A stretch of DNA of 64,000 bases from Cephalotus follicularis (taxonomy: Eukaryota > Streptophyta > Magnoliopsida > Oxalidales > Cephalotaceae): assembly GCA_001972305.1 (NCBI GenBank), contig BDDD01005088.1, forward strand, positions 1-64,000. The letters are read 5' to 3'. Shown here piece after piece: positions 12,011-24,051 of this stretch. How positions within the stretch are numbered: position 1 is the first letter of the stretch; each line of letters starts with the position of its first letter. The notes under the pieces are model-generated. The model did not search any database. It saw only the letters and a list, made by a program, of their open reading frames with translations, and was not told the origin of the DNA. The position numbers and the translations under genes were made by a program.

Positions 12011-14694
12011 TGTAACACCCAGGATTTTCACATAATGTAATATTTTAATTCCCGATGTAACTTCATGTGTGAAATTAATAAGAATGGCGGAATTCCCGAA
12101 TTTGATGATGTTTTCCCATTTATAATGTTGTTATGTGAGTGAAGGACTGTTAAAAGGTTACTTGGCTTAAATATTGAAAAATTGGGCCAAAGCGTCAATG
12201 CCATAAGCAAAAGCGCCGACGCCTTGACAGCCAAAATGCACGTTTAAATGTAATGCGTAAAAAGTCGATGCAAGTGATAAGCGTCGACCACAATAGAACA
12301 AATGCCTTAAGCGTTGGCGCTTAGAGATTAGCGTCGACGCTTTGTGTCTGATATCAGACACGTTTGAACAGGCTAGAATGTGTTACATGGGGGCATGTTA
12401 ATACCACTTTTCAAGCGCCTTCACATGAAAATTGCGACGTGTTAAGCATGCACTATGATACCCTGACTTACTAGGACTGAAAAGAGCGAAAGAGAGAAGA
12501 CATGTGAGGGTGCATGCAAGAATGGAAGAAAAGGGAAGACACCTGGTGCGCCATGCAACCAGGTGTGAAGAGGAGATGAGTTCTGCCATTTATGCAAATG
12601 GAAACAAAATTTTGCCTGGATAAAACACTCCTCTCTCTTCATCTCTGCCGCCGAATTGCTTAACAGAAAGAAACACAGTAAGAAATAAAGAAAATGGATT
12701 GTGAGAGTGGGAGGGAGATCATCGTCCTCCATTGTTGAACCAAGGGAGAAAACTTGGAACTTGGATCGGAGTTGTTGGGTTGAACTGGGAGCGACCAAAC
12801 CGAACCTAGGAGCTCAAGTTACTGGATTTTCGAACTTAAAGAGGTGGACATTCGGTTTCTAACTTGAAACCAGAGGTAAGGGATATTTTATATATACTGA
12901 TTTGAGTTCACCAATAATCTTTTGTTCATAAGTGGAAAGCATGAATTGCATGACTGTTCTAGCATGATTTGAACTACTGGTATGATGTCATGCTTGATGT
13001 GTAAACTGTTCTTGCATATTGATTCCTGGGTGTATACTTGACTGGATTGCATGTTGGTTGAGGTTAAATCCTAGTGGTTTATGTTGAACGAAAGAGACAA
13101 CAATTCTGGGCTCGAAACCGTCGACGGTCACGAAGTAAGCGTCAACCCTTTGGACCGTAAAATGTGGAATTATTACAGAATGTGAATTAGACGTCGAGGC
13201 TAAGGTAAAGCGTCGATGCCATGGTTCTTCGTGTGGGTATGGATGTGTTGTACGTCAACGCTTAAGGTTCCTACTTTAAAGAGTCGACGCCTGGAGAAAA
13301 GCGCTGGTGCCAGGGTTCCATACCTTGGGCACCGTCGCGTATGAGTTGAACATCGACGCCTAAAGACTACTGGAAAGTGCTGACGCTAATTGTTGAGCGT
13401 CGACGCTTAGTGGACATAAGCGTCGAAGCCTGGAGGTTAAACGTCGATGCTTTAACACACTGTTTTGAGTATTTTTGCGTAAATGACGTACGATAACCCC
13501 AAATTGATCCTAGATACATTTGAGCATATGTTTGCATTACACTTGAACTGTTGGTTGTACTGTGAATTGCAATGTGACTGATTTCTAAATGTGTTTTAGA
13601 AATGCACGTATGATTTTGAATAAATCATTATTTTGTACAAAAATGTATATTTGACTAAATGTATATTTTCAAATGACTGGGGAAGAATTTCCAATGTTTG
13701 AGAACCGATTTTCTAGACAAAGAAAATGCATTGTTTCAAGCGTTTATGATTTTAAACGACTTGGAAAATAGACTATTATATATATTGAACATGTATATTT
13801 GACCAAGTGATTATTTTTATAAATTTCTTGACTTGGACCGTGATTGTTACTGTTGCCGTACTAGCTGCATGGTGGAGTTGCCATGGTTGGTTAGTGGCGG
13901 GTTGACCCTAGGAGCCAGGAGTTGGTTGGGGAACTCACTGTGATTGCTTAGTCGCTGTGCTAAGTAACATGTACTATTGACATACTTTGAACCGTTCGGA
14001 GTCGGGGCCGAGGTATGAGTGTGCGACGTTGGGGCCATGAGTTGGCGACGATCTCGTACGTACTACTTGTATTCCCTGGTCCTATGCGGACATTACTGTT
14101 TATCGTGTTGATCTAGCCCTGGCCGGGTTGCACCTGTACTATGAATATACATATAATTATCTATATGTATATACCGTTATCTATACTGTACTGCATCACT
14201 GTGCATACACTCATGACATTCATTATTATTGACCCAGAACTGTTATATAAATTTATCTACTTAGCCGAGTAAGGACAAAGGCTAACCCCCTACAATTTCA
14301 GATTGATGCTGTGGGATAGCTATGGACATGCCGGGAGAATATCTATGTCGTAATAAATGATGCAAGTGTTTGTTAAGCTGTTATTGTAAAACAATGGGAT
14401 AATGTTTTAAATTTGTGGAACAATGTTTATTGTACTTGTTAGTTTTATGTAATGATGGATAATTTTTTATCACGCTTCGTTTCGTGGGCAGTTAACAAAC
14501 TGATGTATTGTTTTTGTTTAAATATTTTGGTAACACGTAGTATGGGATGCGTGTTACCTTTCTATTTGGCTTATATTAATTGCTTCCGCTATGGGTTTAA
14601 AGTTTTAAATTTTACCATAAATTGCATAAGCCAGATCTAGTATGTTGATTGCTACCACTACCATATTTGTCGTTTGTTAAAGCGGGGTGGGACA
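12011..14694 (+). mobile_element. Solo LTR (M) of a gypsy element, 2684 bp
   Basis: It begins TGTAACACCC and ends GGGGTGGGACA. The direct repeat GTTCT stands on both sides (12006-12010 and 14695-14699), a perfect 5-bp target-site duplication. There is no internal region, so it is a solo LTR left by LTR-LTR recombination. Its start resembles C's LTR (27924) and its last ~750 bp resemble A. It interrupts the DUF4218 part of the CACTA transposase. Strand follows LTR polarity. ORFs inside are not genes. Confidence 0.93.
12180..13460. repeat. AGCGTCGACGCTT motif clusters in solo LTR M
   Basis: Two clusters (about 12180-12350 and 13115-13460) hold some 20 variants of the palindrome AAGCGTCGACGCTT, in forms such as GCGTCGACGC, GCGCCGACGC, GCGTCGATGC and GCGTTGGCGC. 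They are 15-40 bp apart in non-repeated sequence. The same motif fills the LTRs of D, K and L. Confidence 0.8.
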
Positions 14695-14699
14695 GTTCT

Positions 14700-15140
14700 T
14701 GACCATCTTTTTAAGATCAAACAACTGTCTACAATTAAATATGTAATTATAATCCATGACAAAGAGATGACCATTTTCAGAAAGAGAAACAACGAGTAAA
14801 TGTACCTCTCAATGGGATACATCCATGTATTCTGAACCTGCCCACATACATTCGCTTCGTAAGGTAGGTGGACAAGAAGATTTTCCATGGAATAAAAAAA
14901 TGATAGAGGAAATATCTTCTCCATTTTGTAAATTGTTTGCACAATGTTACTCTGGTGCAAGTCCACATTCGCAGCACTGTTCGATGTTGAGCATATATTT
15001 TGAAAAAAAACACTTACCTCGGCCAACACCTCCATGATATTTCTCGGCAGGAACTCAGAAAATGCAATCTGAAGAAGCCTCTGCAAGAAGACATGGCAAT
15101 CATGGCTCTTCAATCCCGAAACCTTACACTATGAAACATT
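14700..15140 (-). pseudogene. CACTA transposase, DUF4218 region (first half)
   Basis: The minus-strand frame begins with KSHDCHVFLQRLLQIAF, followed by FLPRNI, MEKIFPLSFFYSMENLLVHLPYEA and WMYPIERY. These are the hallmarks of the DUF4218 region of plant Tnp2 proteins. The frame is open from 15113 to about 14720. Solo LTR M then interrupts it, and the continuation is at 12005. Confidence 0.85.
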
Positions 15141-15215
15141 CACACACCGAGATATGTTTGAGGCGTATCCATCCCAAAACCTGATCTTTGTCATCCATTC
15201 ACAAACTTGTTTGAA

Positions 15216-17057
15216 CTATTCACAGTTCAGTGAATATTTTCCTTGTGGCAATATGAACCGTCCATCCACCTCTTCTGCATGCAGTTCAGGACTTATTCTC
15301 AACTCTTTTAGATCAAGTCGAGCTTGTATGTGGTCCTTGGATTTTCCCTTCACATTCATGACCGTGTTGAATATATTTTCAAACACATTCTTCTCGATGT
15401 GCATGACGTCCAACTTGTGTCTGAGTAGTACTTTACTCCAATAAGGAAGTTTGAAAAAGATACTTCGCTTAGTCTAATTGTGTACTCTCCCGAACCCAGA
15501 AATCTTACTAGTTGGTACACCTTTTTCAAACACAACTTCATTCAACTCAGGGAGTTGAGCCTTTACCTCTTCCCATGATAACCTCTCCACACCCACCTCG
15601 GTCACGTGTCAACCCTTCAATAATTTTTTATTGTCTCTTCTAAACTTGTGGTCTGTTGGCAACAATTGACGATGACAGTCAAACCACAAACATTACTGAC
15701 TATGCTTCAATCTAAAACCCCTAGTCTTACCCATGCAGTAGGGGCATGCCAAATGACCATGAGTACTCCTGCCTAACAGCAATCCATAGGTAGGAAAGTC
15801 ACTAATCATCCACTTAAAGCTGCCATCATCTGAAAGTTCTTCTTGTGCGATGCATCATAGGTTTCAACTCCAGTTTCCACAACATCTTCAATGAGTGGAA
15901 GCAGAAACACATCAATATCTTTCCCTGGGCTATTTGGTCCAGGTATAATCAAGGATAAGAACATGAATGGCTTCGTCATACACAACCAAGGTGGAAGATT
16001 GAATGAAAAAAAAAATAGGCCAGCAAGAATAAACATGACTACTAACCCCAAAAGGACAAAACCCGTCAGTTGCTATTCTTATTCTAACATTGCCAACCTC
16101 TGCAGTAAAAGATGGAAAAGTAATATCAAAGTGTTTCCAAGCTTCACCGTCAACCGGGTGTACAATTCCCACTTCATCACCATTCTTATCATTCCTCTTC
16201 TTACTATGCCACCTCATATCAGTAGATGTTTTGTCTAATTGAAACAACCTTTAAAGTCTTGGTGCCACTAGAAAGTGACGCAAAACCCTGTAACGTATCT
16301 GTTTCTTTCTCTTTTCGCCACCACTAGGTATGAATCTAGGATGATTACATGTTGGACACTCTGTATCACACTTGTACTGATCCCTATAATACAACATACA
16401 GTCATTGACACATGCATCTATCTTTTTGTAGCCTAATCCCACTGTCTTTATAATTTGTTTCAGCTTGTAATAAGACTCTGACAACTTATCATCCTAAGGC
16501 ATTCCGCTCTTCACGATCAGAAGAATTTCCTCAGCCCCTTCGTTAGGAATCCCAAACTTGGACTTGACATTAACGAGTCGCGTCATCATAGACAGCTTGG
16601 TGTGTTTTTTACAGCCATTCCGCAACGGTTCGTACGCATCCTTAAGCAGGTTATAGAACTTCTTTGAATTGGGATTCGGAAGTTCATCGGCCGTCTCATC
16701 ATGTTCACGAGTATCAAACTTGAACCCCAAAGCATCAAATACGAGATCAACAAAATGATTGCTCAGACCTGAGGGGTATGGCTGCTCCATTGCAGCCCGA
16801 CGGTGTTCCCTCGATTCCCCATGTTGATCCCACAATGTGTAATGAAGGGTTAAAGCGTTCTTCAACAAATGTAACCACACTTCAGATCGAGTACAAAATG
16901 CTCCTAACTTGAAACATTTGCAAGGACACTTTATCATACGATTCAAGAAAAACTTTTCGTTTGAGAATGCAAAATCTACGAAACCTAGCGCACCCCTTTT
17001 AAATTCCTCCATTAGTAACCCCCCGACAACCCGCCTACTCATCCAACTCCTGTCCAC
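15216..17057 (-). pseudogene. CACTA (En/Spm) Tnp2 transposase, N-terminal and core
   Basis: The minus-strand ATG at 17055-17057 opens a 187-aa frame with the transposase-associated domain (MDRSWMS, GVLGF-like block, CPCKCF, VWLHLL). Next come YRDQYKCDTECPTCNHPRF (16484-16251), RWHSKKRNDKNGDEVGIVHP, EAWKHFD and IATDGFCPFG (to 15930), then NLPPWLCM, IPGPNSPGKDIDVFL and GVETYDASHKKNF (16051-15806). DVMHIEKNVFENI is at 15413-15216. At least three frame changes and a stop after SEL separate the pieces. Such transposases excise and insert elements with CACTA ends. Confidence 0.88.
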
Positions 17058-17164
17058 GGATATTTTTTCTACAAGTAGGGTAGAAGATTGTTAGATTCAA
17101 GTATTCTTTTCACAAAAAGCATTCACTGAAGTGTATCTCACAATCGAACTCTAAAAGGTAAGGC
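17058..17164. other. Upstream flank of the CACTA transposase
   Basis: About 107 bp separate the transposase ATG from the start of D's LTR. It presumably holds 5' untranslated sequence. No CACTA terminal repeat is visible, so the outer end of this transposon was probably lost or displaced by insertion of D. Confidence 0.4.
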
Positions 17165-19572
17165 TATAGCACCCCTAAAAGTGGAGCGCTTACAGGACAT
17201 ACATACATAACTTATCAAAAATCATATTATTATCTTTATTCCAAAATCGTGGTGGTCTGAACTAAAAACAGATTAACAAAATCCTTACATCATAACATAA
17301 GTTCCCAAAACATAGGTACCAAAAACAAAACACTGTTCTCCAAACATTGGAACATTGGTTTAAACATATCTATAAGATAAGTGAAACATAACATATCAAA
17401 ACTCCTAAGATCCTCAGATAAAGGGTGACATCTCTCATCACACATTCCCATGATGCTCCTGTTTCCCTACCACATGGAAACAAAAACGTGGCTGAGCAAA
17501 CCTCAGTACGGATATAGAATGCAAAAGCAGTAAAGGATAATTTAAAAAGACAGTAAAAATAAACTTAAGTCATAAATCTTACGCAAAAATTAGTTTAATC
17601 ATTTTTTTATAAATTACCTCAGAAATGTTCATATAAAACCAAATCTATACCTTTCAAAACATATAGTTCCATACTGAGCATCATAACATATCACATATCA
17701 TATCACATATAAGCAAGGGATTCACGACGTCCACATGCCAGATAGAAATGACGTGTACGGCACTACACAATCAATTCTCATAACATATCATATCACATAT
17801 TTCTACGATTGATCCATATGCCTCTATCATAAATAACGGATTCATGATCCTCCATATAGGATATCATAACATTGAGAGACGCCATGGACTAATCACACCG
17901 CCACGGAAAGTGTCATGCCTCCATGCCAAAGGACATGCCTATGGTACACCCCATAGGTTGGTACAAAAACTCAATACTTCACCATTTCAAAAACATTGAT
18001 TTTATCATAATCAATTTAAAACACATATAAAAAAAATTTCTGAACATATCCAAAAATCATTATCAAATGATATAATTTCACATTGCATATATTTTCCTAA
18101 TCGGAAAATCAACTCATTTAATTTCACAATAAAAGAGATAATCATATAAAATTTCGTAAACAAATCATATCTGAATTTATAAAGTCAGAAAAAATCAATT
18201 TCATAAAAAAAATATCAAAGCTGACTTTATTTCCAAAACATATAAAAAATCCGAAGCATAACAAAATTCATAAATCCAAAGGAATATCAACGAACGAACA
18301 TCCATAACTTAGCTGCCCAAGTTTAAACAAACCAAAAACAAATAAACAGCACACTTGGAACACCCTAACCTCCACCACTGAAATTATCAAAACCTAGACA
18401 GATCAACCAAACCGAATACACAATTAAACAGACGTTAAACACAAGTTGTAAAAACAAAACGTCAACGTATTTGTCCAAAAGCATCGACGTTTTAATACAA
18501 AGCGTTGGCACTTTAACGCTAAACATTCACACAAAGCGTTGTACAAAGCGTCGACCAAAAACACTACAAAACTTGACAAAAGCGTCGCCGCTTAACATAT
18601 GGCGTCGACGGTTTCGAATAACACATAGACAAAACACTGAACAAAGCATTGAAGAAAACTTGATATTTTGCAATGAAAAGCGTCGACGCTCAAAATAAAG
18701 AGTCGGCGGTTCTGGGCTTAGAATTTGAAAAACAGTCAACAAAATCAGCTAAAACCATGTACCAAATCCGTTTTATAATTTGTAAATTAACAAAACTGTA
18801 GTAGGTATGATCTAAAACATGGTTTCTTTGCTTCCAAAACATCAGTATAACAATTTAGATGCATGAACAATAATTTCACAGCTTGAACTTCGGCATAAAT
18901 AGTTCAAAAAATATGCTTCTAAAGATCACATGATTAAAACAATTTCTAGCAGATTTTAGTACACTCTAATAATCAATATCAATAATATGTCACAAAAACT
19001 AGAGTTTATGTCTAGAAAATAACTTTAGTTGATGCTTAAACAATGATGAACAATGCAGAAAATGGAAATGAGAAAATTGGTGTTTTCTATTGGTTTAGAA
19101 AAATTGGTGCATGTGACTGGCGTTTAAAAGAGAAGAAAATGTGTTGATTTCAATACCAAATCGTGCAGGTTTAATGCTTACCATATAAGTAGAAAACGCG
19201 GCAAAACAAAAGGAAAAACGAGAAATCAGTTTATAGAAAAATCTTCTTTCCAAACTAAAGCCACCGTCCAAAACAAATAAGGAAGATGACTAAAGCATCG
19301 ACGGTAACGCCCAAAGCATCGGCACTTAAGCCCTCTTTGTGTAAAGTCGTCGAAGTCAATTGCATAGGCGTCGGCGTCTTACACTTCAAAAGAATAACAA
19401 AATTACAATGCTAAAGCGTCGACAGTTAAATCCATGGCGTCGACGCTTAACGCCCTAGACACAAAACGAATTTTCAAAAATAATTTCAAATGGTCCAAAA
19501 AAATATACATAACATAAGACATGAACACAACAGATAACGATAGGCATAAATGCAAAGAAACAGGATATTACA
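17165..19572 (-). repeat. 3' LTR of minus-strand gypsy element D, about 2408 bp
   Basis: Read on the minus strand it starts TGTAATATCCTG at 19572, directly after a polypurine tract, and ends near 17165 in a block aligning with the ends of LTRs I and B. Its terminal CA has mutated (TATAGCACCCC instead of TGTAACACCCC on the plus strand). The conserved block with CCCCATAGGTTGGTAC is at 17950. Unlike B, G and I it carries the GCGTCGACGC motif rather than AGTCGACTG. Confidence 0.85.
18455..19460. repeat. GCGTCGACGC motif clusters in D LTR
   Basis: Clusters at about 18455-18720 and 19290-19455 hold roughly 18 variants of AAAGCGTCGACGCTTT (GCATCGACG, GCGTCGCCGCTT, GAGTCGGCGG, GCGTCGACAG and others), 15-40 bp apart. 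The spacers are unrelated to each other. The motif is the same as in M, K and L. Confidence 0.8.
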
Positions 19573-20136
19573 TCCACCCCCCCTTAAAAAGGATTTTGTC
19601 TCGAAAACATAACCAAACTCATACCTTAATCGAACAGACGAGGGTATTGCTCCCGAATATGCTCCTCCAACTCCCATGTAGCTTCACGCTTAGGATGGTT
19701 CTTCCACAAGACCTTGACAAAAGGAATGGTCTTGCTTCTCGTAATCCGATCATGTCGATCCAGAATAGCTTCTGCCCCCTCCTCACAAGATAAATCTTCC
19801 TGAATCTTGTCCAAAGGATAGTGGACCACGTGCAGGGGATGGTACTGATAACCCCTAAACATAGACACATGGAACACGTAATGGACATGAGCTAACTATG
19901 GAGGCAAAGCTAAACGATAAGCTACCGAACCAGCTTTCTTCAAAACTTTGAATGGTCCTATAAATCGAGGACTCAACTTCCCTTTCAACCCAAACCGACG
20001 AACTCCTTTCCAAGGTGAAACCTTCAAAAACACATGTTCACCTGCTCTAAACTCCAAGTCCCTCCGATGTTTGTCTGCATGACTCTTCTGTCGGTACTGA
20101 GCTACTTTCAATCTTTCCCTAGCTATAGTCACTTTA
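19573..20136 (-). pseudogene. Integrase C-terminal region of element D
   Basis: The minus-strand frame from 20136 down to TGA-type stop 19626-19628 encodes KVTIARERLKVAQYRQKSHADKH, then EFRAGEHVFLKVSPWKGVRRFG, KLSPRFIGPFKVL (GPY/F) and the tail ILDRHDRITRSKTIPFVKVLWKNHP with WELEEHIREQYPRLFD. Only one in-frame TAG (19896-19898) interrupts it, at LALPPQLAH where relatives have CAG. The polypurine tract (plus-strand CCACCCCCCCTT, 19574-19585) separates it from the LTR. E cuts it at 20136, and it continues at 31705-31563. Confidence 0.88.
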
Positions 20137-20769
20137 TGTAACGACCCGCTCCCGAAACCCGAGCCGTTACAGAAAACTGGGATTACTTTAACCATAACCC
20201 ATGGCACAAACTGCTCATATGAAACACCTTCTGTCATCTTCTCCTTCATACTTTTTTTTTCTTTTTCTTCCCAGCACAGCACGAGAGCAGAGGGCTGGAC
20301 GTCCACCTGCGCCTCGGGTACCCACTGCAGCGGACTGGCGCCATGCGCCAAGGTCTTGCCTATCCTCTTCCTCCACAGCAGAGGACCAGACCTACACAAG
20401 TTGGACATAGCCTTCATGCATTCATACATACAAGATAAAGGAAAGAGTAGAAAGAGACAGTCATTTTTATAGTGGTTCAGCACAGAATATGCATACGTCC
20501 ACTTCCTCAATCATCCATGAGGTTCCAGTAGTATGAATTAATTACATATAGGGTTACATAACTTAGCAAATATTGTGAATGAAAGGATAGCCACACAGGC
20601 CATACACAGTAGAGAAGCCGCACCAGACTTCATTCATTCAAGCGAGCTATGCCAGACAAGAAGCCACTACTCAACAAGTCCCAAGGAGAGCACTCCAAGG
20701 ATGTATTAAAGAAAGGAGCAGGGGACTTCAATGAGAGGAGAGCCCCAACTCACAGTTTCATTTAATCCT

Positions 20770-20935
20770 CAACACTGTCTTCCAAAACCCCAACGCGCAC
20801 CGTATCACATAAACCTGAGGAGAGCACCCACGTGTTCTACATGTGATCACTTAACATTGTCTTCCAAGACACCAACACGCACCGTATCACTTAGACCCCA
20901 GGAGAGCACCCTCATGTTCTACGCGTGATCACTTA
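20770..20935 (+). repeat. 83-bp tandem duplication in E
   Basis: Two copies (20770-20852 and 20853-20935) share AACA-TGTCTTCCAA, CGCACCGTATCAC, GGAGAGCACCC and TGTTCTAC...GTGATCACTT. A third start (AACACC) follows. The reading frame here is not a credible gene. Confidence 0.8.
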
Positions 20936-21146
20936 ACACCTTGGTCTAAGGCCAGGGGAAACACATCCTCCACAGACCTTCTCCTCTGGACCCTTCATCA
21001 CCACCTCTGCAATATGCCAGACGAAGACCTCTGCAACATGTCAGACGATGACCTCTACGACATGTCAGACCACAACGCCAGACCACAAGTACTACAAGGT
21101 ACCAGACCACAAGCCAGACCATAACCTCTGCAAGGTGCTGGACAAC

Positions 21147-21300
21147 AAGCCAGACCACAAGCACTGCCTGCCCGGACAACAAGCCAGACCACAAGCACTG
21201 CCTGCCCAGACAACAAGCCAGACCATAAGCACTGCCTGTCCATACAACAAGCAAGACCACAAGCACTGCCTGCCCAGACAACAAGCCTGACCACAATGCC
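21147..21300 (+). repeat. 34-bp minisatellite in E
   Basis: Units beginning AAGCCAGACC start at 21147, 21181, 21215, 21249 and 21283, exactly 34 bp apart. The shared core is CCACAAGCACTGCCTGCCC. The low-complexity proteins predicted on both strands come from the repeat. Confidence 0.92.
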
Positions 21301-21389
21301 AGGGGAACCACAACGGCAGACCATAACAGATCACGATCACTGTAAGGCACCAGACAACAAGCTCCGCAAGTGCCAGGTTCGCTAGTCAA

Positions 21390-21720
21390 CGCCCGAGGAG
21401 ACCACTACACAAGTGATACCCGGGGAGACCACCACACAAGCAAATGCCCAGGGAGACAACTACACTGGCAATACTTGGGGAGAAAACCACACCAGAAATG
21501 CCCGGGGAGACCACCACAAAAGCAATGCCAGGGGAGACCACCACAACAGCAATACCTAGGAAACCACCACAACAACAAATGCCCGGGGAGACAACCACAA
21601 TAGCAAATACCTGGGGAGACCACCACAATAGAAAATGCCCGGGGAGACACCACAACAGTAATGCCTGAGGAGACAGTAGACTCAGCAATGCCCAGGGAGA
21701 CACCATAACAGCAATGGCTG
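21390..21720 (+). repeat. About 28-bp irregular minisatellite in E
   Basis: Roughly twelve units of the type ATGCCCGGGGAGACCACCAC followed by AACAGCA run from 21390 to 21720, with small length changes. They follow the 34-bp array and precede a longer repeat. Confidence 0.88.
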
Positions 21721-21862
21721 GGGATCAACACAAGGCCCATGCACAAGGAAATGAAAACGTTTAACATAAACAACACCTGGGATCAACACAAGGGTCGTGC
21801 ACAAGGAAACGACAATGTTTAACATAAACAATGCCCGGGATCAACACAAGGCCCGGGGACAA
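21721..21862 (+). repeat. About 58-bp tandem repeat in E
   Basis: GGGATCAACACAAGGCCC recurs at about 21721, 21779 and 21837. The first two are each followed by a CACAAGGAAA tract and a GTTTAACATAAACAA tract. This gives two full copies and a partial third. Confidence 0.85.
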
Positions 21863-22971
21863 ATGCCAAGCATTGGGATAATTACCTGAGGTCCCTCCAA
21901 TACTCAACTTACACTAAGGAGATGAAATCTCACCCCGGCCTAGTACCCAAGGGATCCACCAAGGCTCCCAAAGCAAAACATCTTCAGGGACCAAGCTGGT
22001 TAGAGGTCGGGAGGACGGGCAAAACTAAGGAAAACCCCGTATCCACACACTTCCATAGTTGGAACCACCTCAGCAATCACAAATAACAACTTCGTTGAAG
22101 ATCCATCAACATGGTCATGGGCTACAGGACTGCACACATCCCTCATATACGCATATAGATACCCACTTCCAGAGCACCGCATGAACATTGGTAGAAGGGC
22201 TACGCGAGCACTCCTTCCCTGACAATCACACGTTTGGCGCACTTTACTACATGAACATCGATCGAGGGGCTACGCAAGCCCACCCCCTTCGGCAATCACC
22301 TCTCAACCACTACCGAGGAGACACTTCAACTGGAAATGCTCAAGAAGATGCTTGACATGCACTGCTCACCAAGGGACGCCCGACGTGGACTACACTACAT
22401 GGAAAGCTCAACATGCACTGCTCAGTAGGGGATATACATCAACTAACTCCTCTGCCAGGATGCACATTGCACTATCTCGCTGGCAAGAACAGGCATCTTA
22501 CTTGGACATAGCAGTTGTATTCGTAGCATAAGATATAAGGAACCTTGTCTACCCAGAATCTAAATGCTAAACACAACTCACAAAACATCTCAACACAAAA
22601 TGGTTAAGTTAGTATAACCATAAACAAAACCACAGTAAAACGTCACATCCCTGGGTCTCTCAAGTCCAGCTCCTGCAACGCTTACTAGTTCCTTGGAACT
22701 CCGAATCCACCATACCATTGGATTCTTCCGATTCCCAGAACTCGAACAACCACATAGAGCTTCGGATCTACCAGTGGATCCACGTTTCGCCATCTCAGAT
22801 GTAAAACACACCAGGGATAACAACTCACTGCTAAGTGTAATGAGAAACTCTGAATCCACCATACCACACTCGGGTAAGGATATCAAAGATCAGTGAGAAT
22901 CACCTTCAACCACGTTTGACTACAGAAGAAATGGAGAAGAAGAGAAACAACACTTGACGAGGAGATGCTCG

Positions 22972-24038
22972 TGTTAGATATAGTGACCCGACAAGCCATC
23001 AGTCTTATAATGATTAGATCTTTAATATGTTAGACATATTAAGTCTTGGTGTCAAATATCGGTTGTGTGGATTTTTCATTTTGTGGAAACACATATGCTC
23101 AATCTTACTTAACCAATATTTGAAAGTTATATGAGATCACTAAAAGAGTTAGACTTTTCATGCTTGATTGGCCAGAAAGCGTCGATATCTTTTAGAAAGA
23201 CGTCTATGCGTTTCTTTGATGAAGACGTCGATGTCTTTTAGAAAGCATCGATGTACTTTAGTGCCATGTTGCATAGGCATTGACGTCTTTGAGCAGAACG
23301 TGCAACCAGTGCACGATCTCACTTCGTGGGCACTACTTCTCTCACATCCTTAGCCGATTTCTCTTGACTTTACACATTTTAGAAACGTGGGAATCATGGC
23401 TTCGGACTCCCAGTGAGTGAAGGCCATGATCATAAGTAAATGGGAGATTGGGAGAGAGAAATGTAGGCTAGTTAAAAGGGATTTCTGCAGAAAAATGGAA
23501 GTGTGGAAAAAGGCTTGAGTTTTTGCTGGGCAATTGAGAGCTCGAATTCCTCTGTAGATTGTGAGTGATTCTTCATCTGGTATACACCAAGCAAATTCTT
23601 ATCTAGGGTGGATTGATTATTGACTTCATTGGTCATAATCAATACTCCTTTTCTAAGCTAAGTGAGAGAGAGAGTGAGTTCAAGCACTTTGATTTTGCTG
23701 GTTGGATTACTTGTTGTACTTGAGGCTTGGAGAAGATTAAACGGATTCTACTCAAGCTTGTAGCGGCAAAGAATGAAGGAGCCAACACCCACTGGTATAA
23801 TTCTTGGTCCTTCTTCTTTATACCATGCTTGTGTGTCACCATTGTTTGCAATGGTGACATTAATTCAATTCTGTTGATGTTGTGGTGATCCATGCGGTCT
23901 GTGGACGTGCCATAATGGATTGGTTCATGTTTTACTGGGTGTTCTTCCGCTGCATGATTGTATGTTTAAAGATTTATTCTACACCATACACACCCTTTCT
24001 CCATTTTGGCACCGGATTCGGTATATCCGATTCCATCA
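22972..24038 (+). repeat. 5' LTR of F, 1067 bp
   Basis: It starts TGTTAGATATAG and ends GATTCCATCA, one base before the primer site. It holds GACGTCGATGTC-type motifs at 23175-23290. The predicted 84- and 63-aa frames are LTR sequence shared with the 3' copy. Confidence 0.88.
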
Positions 24039-24039
24039 A

Positions 24040-24051
24040 TGGTATCAGAGA
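24040..24051 (+). other. Primer-binding site of F
   Basis: TGGTATCAGAGA lies one base after the LTR end, complementary to the 3' end of initiator-Met tRNA. It sets F in plus orientation. Confidence 0.88.

Noticed and set aside
14825..15444. Plus-strand frames of 70 and 96 aa
   Set aside because: They lie antisense to recognisable DUF4218 and Tnp2 coding sequence.
18455..19460. Spaced GCGTCGACGC repeats as a CRISPR array
   Set aside because: Repeats are only 10-16 bp, imperfect and unevenly spaced, lie in plant LTRs and have no cas genes.
20201..20510. Frames crossing from D's integrase into E
   Set aside because: The first ~120 residues of the 204-aa minus-strand frame are E sequence; only the part below 20136 is integrase.
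21048..21776. Cys/Gly-, Gln- and Pro-rich proteins predicted on both strands of E
   Set aside because: They are translations of 34-bp and ~28-bp tandem repeats, open in several frames at once.
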